Below are positions 42,988-50,614 of a stretch of DNA of 59,457 bases, in pieces. The position numbers and the translations under genes were made by a program. How positions within the stretch are numbered: position 1 is the first letter of the stretch; every line of letters begins with the position of its first letter. The notes beneath the pieces are model-generated. The model had not been told where the DNA came from and ran no database searches. It was given only the letters and a program-made list of their open reading frames with translations. This DNA comes from Streptomyces celluloflavus (GTDB taxonomy: Bacteria > Actinomycetota > Actinomycetes > Streptomycetales > Streptomycetaceae), in contig JOEL01000038.1 in assembly GCA_000720995.1 (NCBI GenBank), forward strand, positions 1-59,457. The letters are read 5' to 3'.

Positions 42988-43004
42988 CCGGTGCCGCGCA
43001 CCGG
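42988..43004 (+). terminator. Short hairpin between rbsB and rbsK
   Basis: CCGGTGC, loop CGC, GCACCGG: a 7-bp stem just after the rbsB stop, without T-tract. Probably stabilises the upstream message or lowers readthrough into rbsK. Confidence 0.45.
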
Positions 43005-43058
43005 CACCGGCACAGACGGGCCCGCACGGGCCCGGACGAAGGAAGGGTGAGGCGAGAA

Positions 43059-43967
43059 ATGGGAGAGCGGCACATGTACGACGTCCTGGTGGTCGGCTCG
43101 GCCAACGCGGATCTGACCGTACGGGTCGGGCGGCGGCCCGGCGCGGGCGAGACCGTGCTCGGTACGGACCTGGTCGAATCGGCCGGCGGCAAGGGCGCCA
43201 ACCAGGCGGCCGCCGCGGCCCGGCTCGGCGGGCGCACCGCCCTGCTGGCGCGGGTCGGCGGCGACGCGTACGGCGAACTGCTGCTGGCCGCCCAGCGCGC
43301 GGCGGGCACCGATGTGGCGCCGGTCATCGTGGACGGGGCGGCGCGTACCGGCACCGCGATGATCATCGTCGGCCCGGACGGCGACAACAGCATCGTCGTC
43401 TCGCCCGGCGCCAACGCCGCCCTCACCCCGCAGGACGTGGCGGCCGCCGCGGACATCATCGCCGGGTCCGCGGTGCTCTCGCTCCAGCTGGAGATCCCGA
43501 TGGAGACCGTACGGGCGGCCGCCGCGAGCGCCGCGGCGGCCGGCACCCGCGTCGTCCTCAACCCGTCCCCGGCCCCCGAGTCCCTGGCCCCCGAACTCCT
43601 CGCCGCCGCCGACCCGTTGGTGGTCAACGAGCACGAGGCCCGCCAGCTGTCCGGGCGCGCCGACGGCGAGCCGGGGGAGTGGGCGCACGCACTGCGCGAC
43701 CAGGGCGCCCGCTCGGTCGTGATCACCCTCGGCGGCGACGGCGCGCTGGTCCTGGACGCCTCGGGCATCGGCGAGATCCCGGGCGTACGGGTCGAGGCGG
43801 TGGACACCACGGGCGCGGGCGACGCCTTCACCGGCGCCCTCGCCACCCGCCTGGCCCGCGGCGACGGCCTGGCCGACGCCGCCCGCTTCGCCGTCCGCGT
43901 CGGCGCCGCCGCCGTCACCAAGCCGGGGGCCCAGCCGTCCTACCCGACCTTGGACGAGCTGGCCTGA
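43059..43967 (+). CDS. rbsK: Ribokinase
   Basis: A PfkB-family kinase of about 302 residues that makes ribose-5-phosphate. N-terminal VVGSANADLTVRVGRRPGAG and the substrate block ESAGGKGANQAAAAARLGG; the C-terminal anion hole and catalytic base are in VDTTGAGDAFTGALA. NPSPAPE is also typical of ribokinases. Starts at 43047, 43059 and 43074 are all possible; 43059 has GAGG six bases upstream. Last gene of the rbs operon; the usual pyranase gene rbsD does not follow. Confidence 0.92.
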   Translation: MGERHMYDVLVVGSANADLTVRVGRRPGAGETVLGTDLVESAGGKGANQAAAAARLGGRTALLARVGGDAYGELLLAAQRAAGTDVAPVIVDGAARTGTAMIIVGPDGDNSIVVSPGANAALTPQDVAAAADIIAGSAVLSLQLEIPMETVRAAAASAAAAGTRVVLNPSPAPESLAPELLAAADPLVVNEHEARQLSGRADGEPGEWAHALRDQGARSVVITLGGDGALVLDASGIGEIPGVRVEAVDTTGAGDAFTGALATRLARGDGLADAARFAVRVGAAAVTKPGAQPSYPTLDELA

Positions 43968-44013
43968 CCGGGCCGACGGGATCCGCCGACCGGGCGGGCC
44001 GGCGGGGCGGGCG

Positions 44014-45390
44014 TCAGCGCACCGGCTCCGCCGGCCCGTACAGCGCGTGGTCCGCGCCGGTCGCCAGCGCCCAGTAGCGGTCGCCGTAGGACCAGTGCCA
44101 CCACTCGGTCGGGTAGTTGACCAGGCCGGCCGCGGTCAGCGCGGCGCCCAGCACCCGCCGGTTGTCGCGGGCGGCGGGGGACAGGCCGGGCGCGCCCGTG
44201 TAGCAGGCGCCGTCGCTCTCCTCCGGGCTCGCGTTGACCGGCGTCCCCAGATCGAGCGGGCCGCCGTCGGCGGTGACGAGGGTGAGGTCGACCGCGCCGC
44301 CCGCGCTGTGCGGTGCGATCTCCGGCGGTGAGACATAGCGGCTGGCGGCCCGGTGCAGGTCCGCCGCGGACCGCTCCGGGTGTGCCGTGCGCAGCGTGTG
44401 CAAGTATCCCTCGAAGTAGCGGCGTTGCAGGGCGGGCGGCCGGTACCCCTCGACGATCTGGAGCCGCAGCCCGTCCGGCAGCGACTCCTGCGCCACCAGC
44501 AGCCGCCGCAGCAGCCCCGCCCGCAGCAGGGCGAAGGCGCCCGCCGCGTCGTGCCGGAGCCCGGACACCAGCAGCGCGGGCGACGCGGTCCGTACGTCCG
44601 CCAGCTCCTCACCGCACTCCTCGACGGGCACCGCCGCCACCGCCGGGTCGGCCATCAGCGTGATCCGGTCCCGGACGTCGGTCAGCACCAGTTCGGCGGG
44701 GTCCGGGCCCTCGCCCGCCGTCGCCACCCGCTCGCCGGTGGGCAGCCAGGCGCCGCTGCGGCCGCAGGCCGGGCCGGGGCTCCCGGTGCCCGTACCGTTG
44801 GCGAGCAGCACCTGCAGCCCGTGCTCGCGCGCCAGGTCCGCGTAGTCCGCCACCCGGTCCGCCGAGTCGTGGAAGGCGCTGGCGAGATACACCTGGCAGC
44901 CGTCCGCCGCGGCCCGCGCCGGCACCTCGGGGAAGCTGGAGTCGTAGCAGGTGGCGAGCGCGAAGCGGATCCCGCTCAGGGTGCAGCGGCCGTCGGCGGT
45001 GCCGGGCGCGAAGACCTCCAGCTCCGCCGGGGTCAGATGCTGCTTGTCGTAGCGGGTGAGCAGCGCGCCGTCCGGCCCGTAGACGAACGAGCTGATCGTC
45101 GGCCGCGGTCCGCCCCCGGCGGCGGGGGCCGCGGCGTTCACCACCGCCGCGACCCCGGCCGCCCGGCACGCCTCCCGTACGGGGGCCAGCCGGGCGTCGT
45201 CGGGGGTGACCGTCAGCCGCCGGGGAACGGCGGCTATCGCCACCGTGTCGTACTGCGTCAGCGCCAGTTCGGCGAAGACGACCAGCCCGGCGCCGCGCCC
45301 GGCGGCCTCGGTGACGAGCGCGGCCATCCGCGCGGCGTTGGCGTCGATATCGAGCGGGACCGGGGAGAACTGTGCGGCGGCGATAATCAT
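44014..45390 (-). CDS. Nitrilase-superfamily amidase fused to a VanX-type D,D-dipeptidase
   Basis: A 458-residue two-domain protein. Residues 1-245 are a carbon-nitrogen hydrolase with the full Glu-Lys-Cys triad: VVFAELALTQYD (Glu41), LTRYDKQHLTP (Lys116), FALATCYDSSFPEV (Cys148). Residues about 255-458 are a D-Ala-D-Ala dipeptidase of the VanX/DdpX family: EGYRPPALQRRYFEGYL, the zinc block HSAGGAVDLTLV (His361, Asp368) and EWWHW (Glu429 base, His432 ligand). No signal peptide, so both act in the cytoplasm, as VanX does. A single continuous frame joins the halves. Possible use: processing of imported cell-wall dipeptides or amides. It converges on rbsK. Confidence 0.88.
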   Translation of the reverse strand: MIIAAAQFSPVPLDIDANAARMAALVTEAAGRGAGLVVFAELALTQYDTVAIAAVPRRLTVTPDDARLAPVREACRAAGVAAVVNAAAPAAGGGPRPTISSFVYGPDGALLTRYDKQHLTPAELEVFAPGTADGRCTLSGIRFALATCYDSSFPEVPARAAADGCQVYLASAFHDSADRVADYADLAREHGLQVLLANGTGTGSPGPACGRSGAWLPTGERVATAGEGPDPAELVLTDVRDRITLMADPAVAAVPVEECGEELADVRTASPALLVSGLRHDAAGAFALLRAGLLRRLLVAQESLPDGLRLQIVEGYRPPALQRRYFEGYLHTLRTAHPERSAADLHRAASRYVSPPEIAPHSAGGAVDLTLVTADGGPLDLGTPVNASPEESDGACYTGAPGLSPAARDNRRVLGAALTAAGLVNYPTEWWHWSYGDRYWALATGADHALYGPAEPVR

Positions 45391-45450
45391 CGGCCCATCA
45401 TGCCCGGCCCGCCCCCCCCGACCGGTCGTTCCCGGCCCCGCCCCGGACGA

Positions 45451-46764
45451 CTACCCCTGGGCGGCCACCGCCGACGCCGCCACCGTCACGATCTGCCGCA
45501 CCTGCCCGGTGATCGCGGCCCGGTTCCGTTCGAAGGCCGGATCGGTGATCCGTCCGCTCGCCGGGTCCGCGTTGCCGGGGCCGAACTCCAGTACCGGCGT
45601 GTGCAGATGGCCGCCGGGGAGCGAGGGCCGCACCGCGTCCCGCAGCAGCGTCGCCCGGTAGGCGATCTCGTTGGACAGATAGTCGCCGCCGCCCCCGGCG
45701 CGGGCCGTGGACCCCGGCGTCGGTCCGTCCGGCCGCACGACCGGCGCGCCGCCGCCCGCCGGGATCTCGGTCACCGTGGTGTGGTCCCGCACCGGATACG
45801 GCCCCGTATCGGCCGCGACGATCCGCGCGTACGGCAGAGTGGTGGTCGTCCACTGCGGCTGCGGCAGCACCGTCGGCACCCCCGCCGGGATCGGTACGGT
45901 CCCGGTACGCGACTCCCGCGCGTTGTCCGGAAAACCGCCCCGCCAGGCCCCGTTGGTCCGCTCGACGTCGAACTGACCGGGCCGGCCCTGGCTGATGGTG
46001 GTGAACAGATCCGCCTGCCGCGGCCCGCGCCGCAGCTGCGGCAGCAGAGTGCGCTCCACCGTGCCGGCCGCGAAGTCCGCCCACCGCACCGGGAAGACCG
46101 CCGTCTCGATCCGGGCCCACCGCCCCGAAGCGGTCCGCACCGCCGTCCCGTCCAGCGCCAGCGCCGCCGCCCCGGACGGATTGCTGCGCCGCGCGTCGTC
46201 GTCCAGCTGGAACGGGTCGAAGCCGGTCACCACGACCCGCAGTACCCGCTTCCCGGCGGGCAGCTCGATGGAGTCCTGGCCCCGCGAACCGCGCTCCAAC
46301 GATGCGAGCAGCGCGGTCCGTTGGGCGGTGGAGAGCCGGAAGCCGGGGTGCCACGCCCGCAGTTCCTTCGTCATGCCCAGCCGTGCCCAGTACAGCGGCC
46401 GGTCGTCGTCCCGGCTCAGATCGCCGCCCGCGGGACCGCGTCCCTGTACGCGGTCCACGGCCCGCCGCCACAGCGCCCGCCCCTCGCGCGCGACATACCG
46501 CTGCCCCTCCTGGTACGTCGTCACCCGGGCCAGCCCGCGCGCGAACTCCGGCTGCCACGCGTCGAATCCGCTGCGCTGCAGAATCTCCCGGGGCGCGGCC
46601 TGTGCCAGCCGCCCCTCCTCCACCGTGGGCGCCGTGGCGCTCACCGCGGCGCCCGGTGTGCCGTTGGGGGTCGCGGTGGCCGCGGCCGGCGCCGTCAGGG
46701 ACAGGGGGACCGCGGCGGTCAGCGCGATACCGAGCGCGCCCAGCCTGGTACGTATGCGTCTCAT
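45451..46764 (-). CDS. Secreted pyroglutamyl-peptidase-I homologue lacking the catalytic cysteine
   Basis: A 437-residue exported protein: signal peptide (RRIRTRLGALGIALTAAVPL, cleavage near APAAATA), about 140 residues of helical N-terminal extension, then a peptidase C15-like domain from VLRVVVTGFDPFQLDDDARR and SNPSGAAALAL. The position of the nucleophile (xYxCNxxxY in the family) reads GDYLSNEIAYR, with Ser364 in place of Cys; the histidine block HLHTP (His388) is kept. The whole protein contains no cysteine. It may be a serine-based enzyme or a non-catalytic binder. Normal family members are about 210 residues and cytosolic. Starts 60 bp past the nitrilase-VanX gene's upstream end, same strand. 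Confidence 0.8.
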   Translation of the reverse strand: MRRIRTRLGALGIALTAAVPLSLTAPAAATATPNGTPGAAVSATAPTVEEGRLAQAAPREILQRSGFDAWQPEFARGLARVTTYQEGQRYVAREGRALWRRAVDRVQGRGPAGGDLSRDDDRPLYWARLGMTKELRAWHPGFRLSTAQRTALLASLERGSRGQDSIELPAGKRVLRVVVTGFDPFQLDDDARRSNPSGAAALALDGTAVRTASGRWARIETAVFPVRWADFAAGTVERTLLPQLRRGPRQADLFTTISQGRPGQFDVERTNGAWRGGFPDNARESRTGTVPIPAGVPTVLPQPQWTTTTLPYARIVAADTGPYPVRDHTTVTEIPAGGGAPVVRPDGPTPGSTARAGGGGDYLSNEIAYRATLLRDAVRPSLPGGHLHTPVLEFGPGNADPASGRITDPAFERNRAAITGQVRQIVTVAASAVAAQG

Positions 46765-46819
46765 GGGGCGAGTAAAGCCGGTGGTGCCCCGGGACGACAG
46801 AGGGCCGGACCGCCGCCGC

Positions 46820-47527
46820 TCAGGAACCCAGCTCCCGCACCGTCACATCGCCGCCGCTGGTCCGCGCGGCGACCTTGTGCCGGGACGACTCGTCGGTGGG
46901 GACGGTGACCTTGCGGGTGCCGCCGCTGGTCGAGGCGTCGACCGCGTACGAGCCCTTCGGCACGCGGATGGTGACATCGCCGCCGCTGGTCTTCCCCGAT
47001 ACGTCGTCGGGCACGGTGGTGAAGCCGGCGTCCACATCCCCGCCACTGGTCGTCACCTGCGCGGTGCGGGCCGCCGAGTCGACGAGGGTGACGTTCCCGC
47101 CGCTGGTCTTGGCGGTGACGGCACCGGATGTGCCGCGGACGGTGATGTCCCCGCCGCTGGTGTGCAGATCGACCGAGGCGGTGCGCGGCAGCAGCACCTT
47201 GTAGTGCACCGTGCAGCGTTCCCCCATGGGGCAGTCGGGGGCCTTCAGGGTGAGCGTGCCGTCCTCGACCTTGTGCTCGGGGTTCGGCTTGTCGTTGCTG
47301 TACTCGTACTTCTCCGTCACCTTGACCGAACCGCCGCCGTCGACCGGTACGACCTCGATGTCCCCGCCGTGCGTCGTCGCCGACAGGGCCGTGATCTTGC
47401 CATCCACTCCGTACGTACGCTCCGCCCGCTTCGCCGGGCCGAACGTCGCCGTCAGGGAGCAGCCGGTCAGCAGGACGGACATCGCCGCGCCGGACAGGAC
47501 GAGATGGGATGTGCGGAAGCGAGCCAT
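46820..47527 (-). CDS. DUF4097-family beta-repeat lipoprotein
   Basis: A 235-residue lipoprotein (lipobox LLTGC, Cys23). The mature part is a series of short beta-strands in a right-handed solenoid, with TSGGD/TSGGN turns recurring at 20-24 residue intervals (HTSGGDITV, KTSGGNVTL, TTSGGDVDA, KTSGGDVTI, STSGGTRKV, RTSGGDVTV). This is the DUF4097/DUF4098 pattern of putative cell-surface adhesin-like proteins. Exact function unknown. The ATG at 47527 gives a full signal peptide. Same strand as its neighbours, 55 bp ahead of the pyroglutamyl-peptidase-like gene. Confidence 0.88.
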   Translation of the reverse strand: MARFRTSHLVLSGAAMSVLLTGCSLTATFGPAKRAERTYGVDGKITALSATTHGGDIEVVPVDGGGSVKVTEKYEYSNDKPNPEHKVEDGTLTLKAPDCPMGERCTVHYKVLLPRTASVDLHTSGGDITVRGTSGAVTAKTSGGNVTLVDSAARTAQVTTSGGDVDAGFTTVPDDVSGKTSGGDVTIRVPKGSYAVDASTSGGTRKVTVPTDESSRHKVAARTSGGDVTVRELGS

Positions 47528-47698
47528 GGTCAGTTGTCTCCCCGTGAATGCGGAACCCTTCGACACCCATCCTCGGGCTCCGGCGCGCCACGGGGCGTCC
47601 CCGAAGAGGATGAACTTGCCCGCCCGGCCCTTAGGGGAGTCCCGGAGAGGACCGCAGCCCGCCGGCGGGGGCCGGACCGGCCCTCAGGCCCGCGGGTG

Positions 47699-48604
47699 CT
47701 ACCGCCGCGGCTCCTCGCGGGTGATCGCGCGGAACGCCAGCGCCGCCAGCTCCCGCTGTCCGCGGGTGCCCGGGTGGAACCAGTCCCAGGTGCTCAACTG
47801 CTCCCCGGTGAAGCGGTAGTCGAAGACCGATTGGTCGAACCGGCAGAGCGCGTCCTTGCGGCACACGTCCGCCAGCGCCGAGTTGTACGCCATCACCCGC
47901 TCCCGCACCGTCGCGCGCCGGTCCGCCGCGGCCTTCGTCAGATCGTCCGGATCGTGCAGCATCGACCCGCAGATCCCCAGCTTCCACACCTGCTTGCCCA
48001 GGGGGTTCTTGCGCCCCTCCGACCACAGCCGCAGCAGATCCGGCACCGCCGCGACATACACCTGGGTGTGCGGCAGGGCGCGCCGCAGCTCCTTCATCGA
48101 CGTCTCGAAACCGGCCCGGAAATCGGCCGCCGGGGTCATCGCCCCCACACTGCTGCGGCACGCGTCGTTGGCGCCGATCAGGACCGTGACCAAGGCGGGT
48201 CTGCGCGCGGTGGCCTGCGCCACCTGGCCCGGCAGATCGCTCATCAGCGCGCCGGTCCTGGCGTAGTTCCAGCTGTCCGTGGCGGGGTTCTTGACCAGCC
48301 GTCGGGCGACGCTGTCGACCGTGGGGTCGGTGCCGGTGGCCCAGGAGACCTCGGGACAGTCGGCGAGCGCCGAGCAGGCGTCGAAGCCGACGGTGATGGA
48401 GTCGCCGAGCGCCGCGACCGACCCGGGGTCGGTACGCCAGACGGGCGCCGGTTTCGGGGACGGCCGCTTGGCCGCGGTGCCGGCGCCGTCGTTTGCCGTG
48501 CAGCCCGCGAGAGTGAACAGGAGGGCGGCGGTGACCGAGGCGAGGCAGGTGCGCGGAGCGGTGCCACGACGCCGGGCGCGCACGGGTCGATCGGTCCGGG
48601 CCAT
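47699..48604 (-). CDS. SGNH/GDSL-type hydrolase lipoprotein
   Basis: A 301-residue exported esterase-like protein. An Arg-rich n-region and lipobox LAGC (about residue 33) show lipid anchoring. Block I is VAALGDSITVGFDACSAL (nucleophilic Ser), block III is VLIGANDACRSSV (Asn), and block V is WDWFHPGTRGQ (Asp and His). Four further cysteines in the mature part may form disulfides. Actinobacterial members are lipases or acyl esterases on the cell surface. GGAGGGG precedes the ATG at 48604. Confidence 0.88.
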   Translation of the reverse strand: MARTDRPVRARRRGTAPRTCLASVTAALLFTLAGCTANDGAGTAAKRPSPKPAPVWRTDPGSVAALGDSITVGFDACSALADCPEVSWATGTDPTVDSVARRLVKNPATDSWNYARTGALMSDLPGQVAQATARRPALVTVLIGANDACRSSVGAMTPAADFRAGFETSMKELRRALPHTQVYVAAVPDLLRLWSEGRKNPLGKQVWKLGICGSMLHDPDDLTKAAADRRATVRERVMAYNSALADVCRKDALCRFDQSVFDYRFTGEQLSTWDWFHPGTRGQRELAALAFRAITREEPRR

Positions 48605-48932
48605 GGCCTGTCCCCTCCGGCCGGTGGGTGATATGTCTTCCGGTACCGACGGTACGTCACCACCGGGATCCGCACCGCGCGGTAGCTTTGCCCCCATGCC
48701 TGCCAGGCGGTGACGCGGAGTGCTTGACGCGGTCGGTACAGATAAATTACCTCACGTCATTTCCTGTCCCTTTTACGGCAAATTGCGCCCAGTGGTGTTT
48801 ACTGTAGGTCACCTCGTCATGGTGGTGCTGGAGTGACCACTGGGGCAGAATGCCAGCAGCTGTCCCCGCCGCATCCGGAACGGGTACGAGGCCGCTGGGG
48901 AAGGTGAACCTCGAACCGCACTGGAGGTCCCG
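48605..48932. other. Divergent promoter region between SGNH lipoprotein and DUF3145 genes
   Basis: No gene. The interval 48720-48815 is AT-richer than its surroundings and includes TTGACG (48724-48729), a plausible -35 box, but no convincing -10 at 16-18 bp. Promoters for both flanking genes are probably here. Confidence 0.45.
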
Positions 48933-49427
48933 GTGACGACACGTGGAGTCCTGTACGTCCACTCCGCTCCGCGCGCGCTCTGTCCGCATGTCGAATGGGC
49001 CGTGGCGGGTGTCCTCGGTGTGCGCGTCAATCTCGACTGGATCCGCCAGCCGGCGTCCCCCGGCACCTGGAGAGCCGAGTTCTCCTGGCAGGGCGAGGTG
49101 GGCACGGCCTCCAAACTCGCCTCCGCGCTGCGCGGCTGGCATCTGCTGCGCTTCGAGGTGACCGCGGAGCCGTGCGCCACGGCCGAGGGCGAGCGCTACA
49201 GCGCCACCCCCGAACTGGGGATCTTCCACGCCGTCACCGGCATCCACGGCGACATCCTCATCCCCGAGGACCGGCTGCGCGCCGCGCTCGCCCGCGCCGC
49301 GAGCGGCGAGACCGAACTGGCCGCCGAGGTCTCCAAACTGCTCGGCAAGCCCTGGGACGACGAACTGGAGCCCTTCCGGTACGCCGGCGAGGGCGCCCCG
49401 GTCCGCTGGCTCCACCAGGTCGTCTAG
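48933..49427 (+). CDS. DUF3145 family protein
   Basis: A 164-residue soluble protein (GTG start) with the actinobacterial DUF3145 signature: VLYVHSAPRALCPHVEWAVA, then WRAEFSWQGEVGTASKLASA, LRFEVTAEPCATAEGERYSA and PELGIFHAVTGIHGDILIPE. It is found only in Actinobacteria and typically next to the fabD-fabH-acpP-fabF genes, as here (about 1.2 kb away). Function unknown; the constant linkage suggests a role tied to fatty-acid or membrane supply. Confidence 0.92.
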   Translation: MTTRGVLYVHSAPRALCPHVEWAVAGVLGVRVNLDWIRQPASPGTWRAEFSWQGEVGTASKLASALRGWHLLRFEVTAEPCATAEGERYSATPELGIFHAVTGIHGDILIPEDRLRAALARAASGETELAAEVSKLLGKPWDDELEPFRYAGEGAPVRWLHQVV

Positions 49428-49482
49428 GGCCTGTCGGCACCTTCCCGTTGTCGCCCGAGGACGGGAAGGTGACGACAGGCCC
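49427..49482 (+). terminator. Long hairpin after the DUF3145 gene
   Basis: GGGCCTGTCG with CGACAGGCCC and, inside, CACCTTCCCG with CGGGAAGGTG: a 20-bp stem with one opposed mismatch and a 14-base loop, starting within the stop codon. No T-tract, as is common in Streptomyces. Confidence 0.75.
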
Positions 49483-49624
49483 CAGGGCATGCCGACGTCG
49501 TGGCGCCCGCCCCGCCCGGATTCCGGCGCGGGCGTGCGCCGGCGGAGTGCGACCGGGGCACGGTCGCCGGGACACGCCCGCCACGGTGCCCCGCGAGCCG
49601 GTTCCACCGCCTAGCGTGCGCGTC

Positions 49625-50530
49625 ATGGCCGACAACACTTCTCCCGGCGGCACCGCCGCCGGCACCCCCTCAGTAGCGGTGCTGGGCACCGGCATCATGG
49701 GCGCGGCGATGGCCCGCAACCTCGCCGGGGCCGGACTCGACGTCCGCGCCTGGAACCGCACCCGCGCCAAGGCGGAACCGCTCGCCGCCGACGGGGTCCG
49801 CGTCATGGACACCCCGGCCGAGGCGGTGGACGGCGCGGACGCCGTGCTGACCATGCTGCTCGACGGCCCGGCGGCGCTGGACGCCCTACGGCAGGCGCGC
49901 GGCGCACTCCGTCCGGGGCTGCTCTGGCTCCAGATGGGCACGGTCGGCGTCGACGGCCTCGCCCCGCTCGCCGCGTTCGCCGCCGAGCACCGCCTCGACC
50001 TCGTGGACGCGCCCGTCCTCGGCACCAGACTGCCCGCGGAGAAGGGGCGGCTGACGGTGCTCGCGGCCGGGCCCGAGGAGATCCGGGCGGCGGCCGAGCG
50101 GATCTTCGGGATCGTCGGCTCGCGCACCGTGTGGGTCGGCGACGACGCCGCGGGCGGCGCCGCCAGCCGCCTCAAGCTCGTCGTCAACAGCTGGGTGCTC
50201 ACCGTCATCGGAGGCGTGGGGGAGTCCCTGGCGCTGGCGGAGGGGCTCGGCGCGGACCCGCGGGCCTTCCTCGACGTGATCGCCGGCGGCACGCTGGATC
50301 TGCCGTATCTGCGGACGAAGGCGGAGATGGTGCTCTCCGGCACGTACCCGGCGAGCTTCACGGTCGACGCCGCGGGCAAGGACGCCCGGCTGATCACCGA
50401 GGCGGCGCGGCAGGCGGGGGTGCGGACGGACCTGATGCCGGCGGTCGCGGAGCGGCTGCGGCGGGCGTCCGCGGCGGGCCACGGCGGCGAGGACGGCGCC
50501 GCCGCGTACTTCGCCAGCTTCACCGGCTAG
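49625..50530 (+). CDS. NAD(P)-dependent beta-hydroxyacid dehydrogenase family protein
   Basis: A 301-residue enzyme of the 3-hydroxyisobutyrate dehydrogenase/6-phosphogluconate dehydrogenase superfamily. Cofactor motif VAVLGTGIMGAAMARNLA near residue 17, acidic/basic switch in VRAWNRTRAKAEPL (Arg-rich, suggesting NADP), substrate block DLVDAPVLGTRLPAEKGRLT, and the catalytic lysine in SRLKLVVNSWVLTV. The usual DAPVSGG reads DAPVLGT, so the substrate may differ from hydroxyisobutyrate. Convergent with fabF across a strong hairpin. Confidence 0.9.
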   Translation: MADNTSPGGTAAGTPSVAVLGTGIMGAAMARNLAGAGLDVRAWNRTRAKAEPLAADGVRVMDTPAEAVDGADAVLTMLLDGPAALDALRQARGALRPGLLWLQMGTVGVDGLAPLAAFAAEHRLDLVDAPVLGTRLPAEKGRLTVLAAGPEEIRAAAERIFGIVGSRTVWVGDDAAGGAASRLKLVVNSWVLTVIGGVGESLALAEGLGADPRAFLDVIAGGTLDLPYLRTKAEMVLSGTYPASFTVDAAGKDARLITEAARQAGVRTDLMPAVAERLRRASAAGHGGEDGAAAYFASFTG

Positions 50531-50554
50531 GACGCCGCCTGCGGGGCACGAACG

Positions 50555-50596
50555 CCGCCGCCCGCCGGCCCCGCACTGGGGGCCGACGGGCGGCGG
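50555..50596. terminator. Bidirectional terminator between dehydrogenase and fabF
   Basis: CCGCCGCCCG pairs with CGGGCGGCGG and CGGCCCC with GGGGCCG, one C/A mismatch between, 6-base loop: a 17-bp stem that ends both convergent transcripts. Confidence 0.75.
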
Positions 50597-50614
50597 ACGG
50601 TGTACTGCGGCCGG

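Noticed and set aside
43968-44013. rbsD downstream of rbsK
   Set aside because: Only 46 bp separate rbsK from the convergent nitrilase-VanX gene; no room for a pyranase gene.
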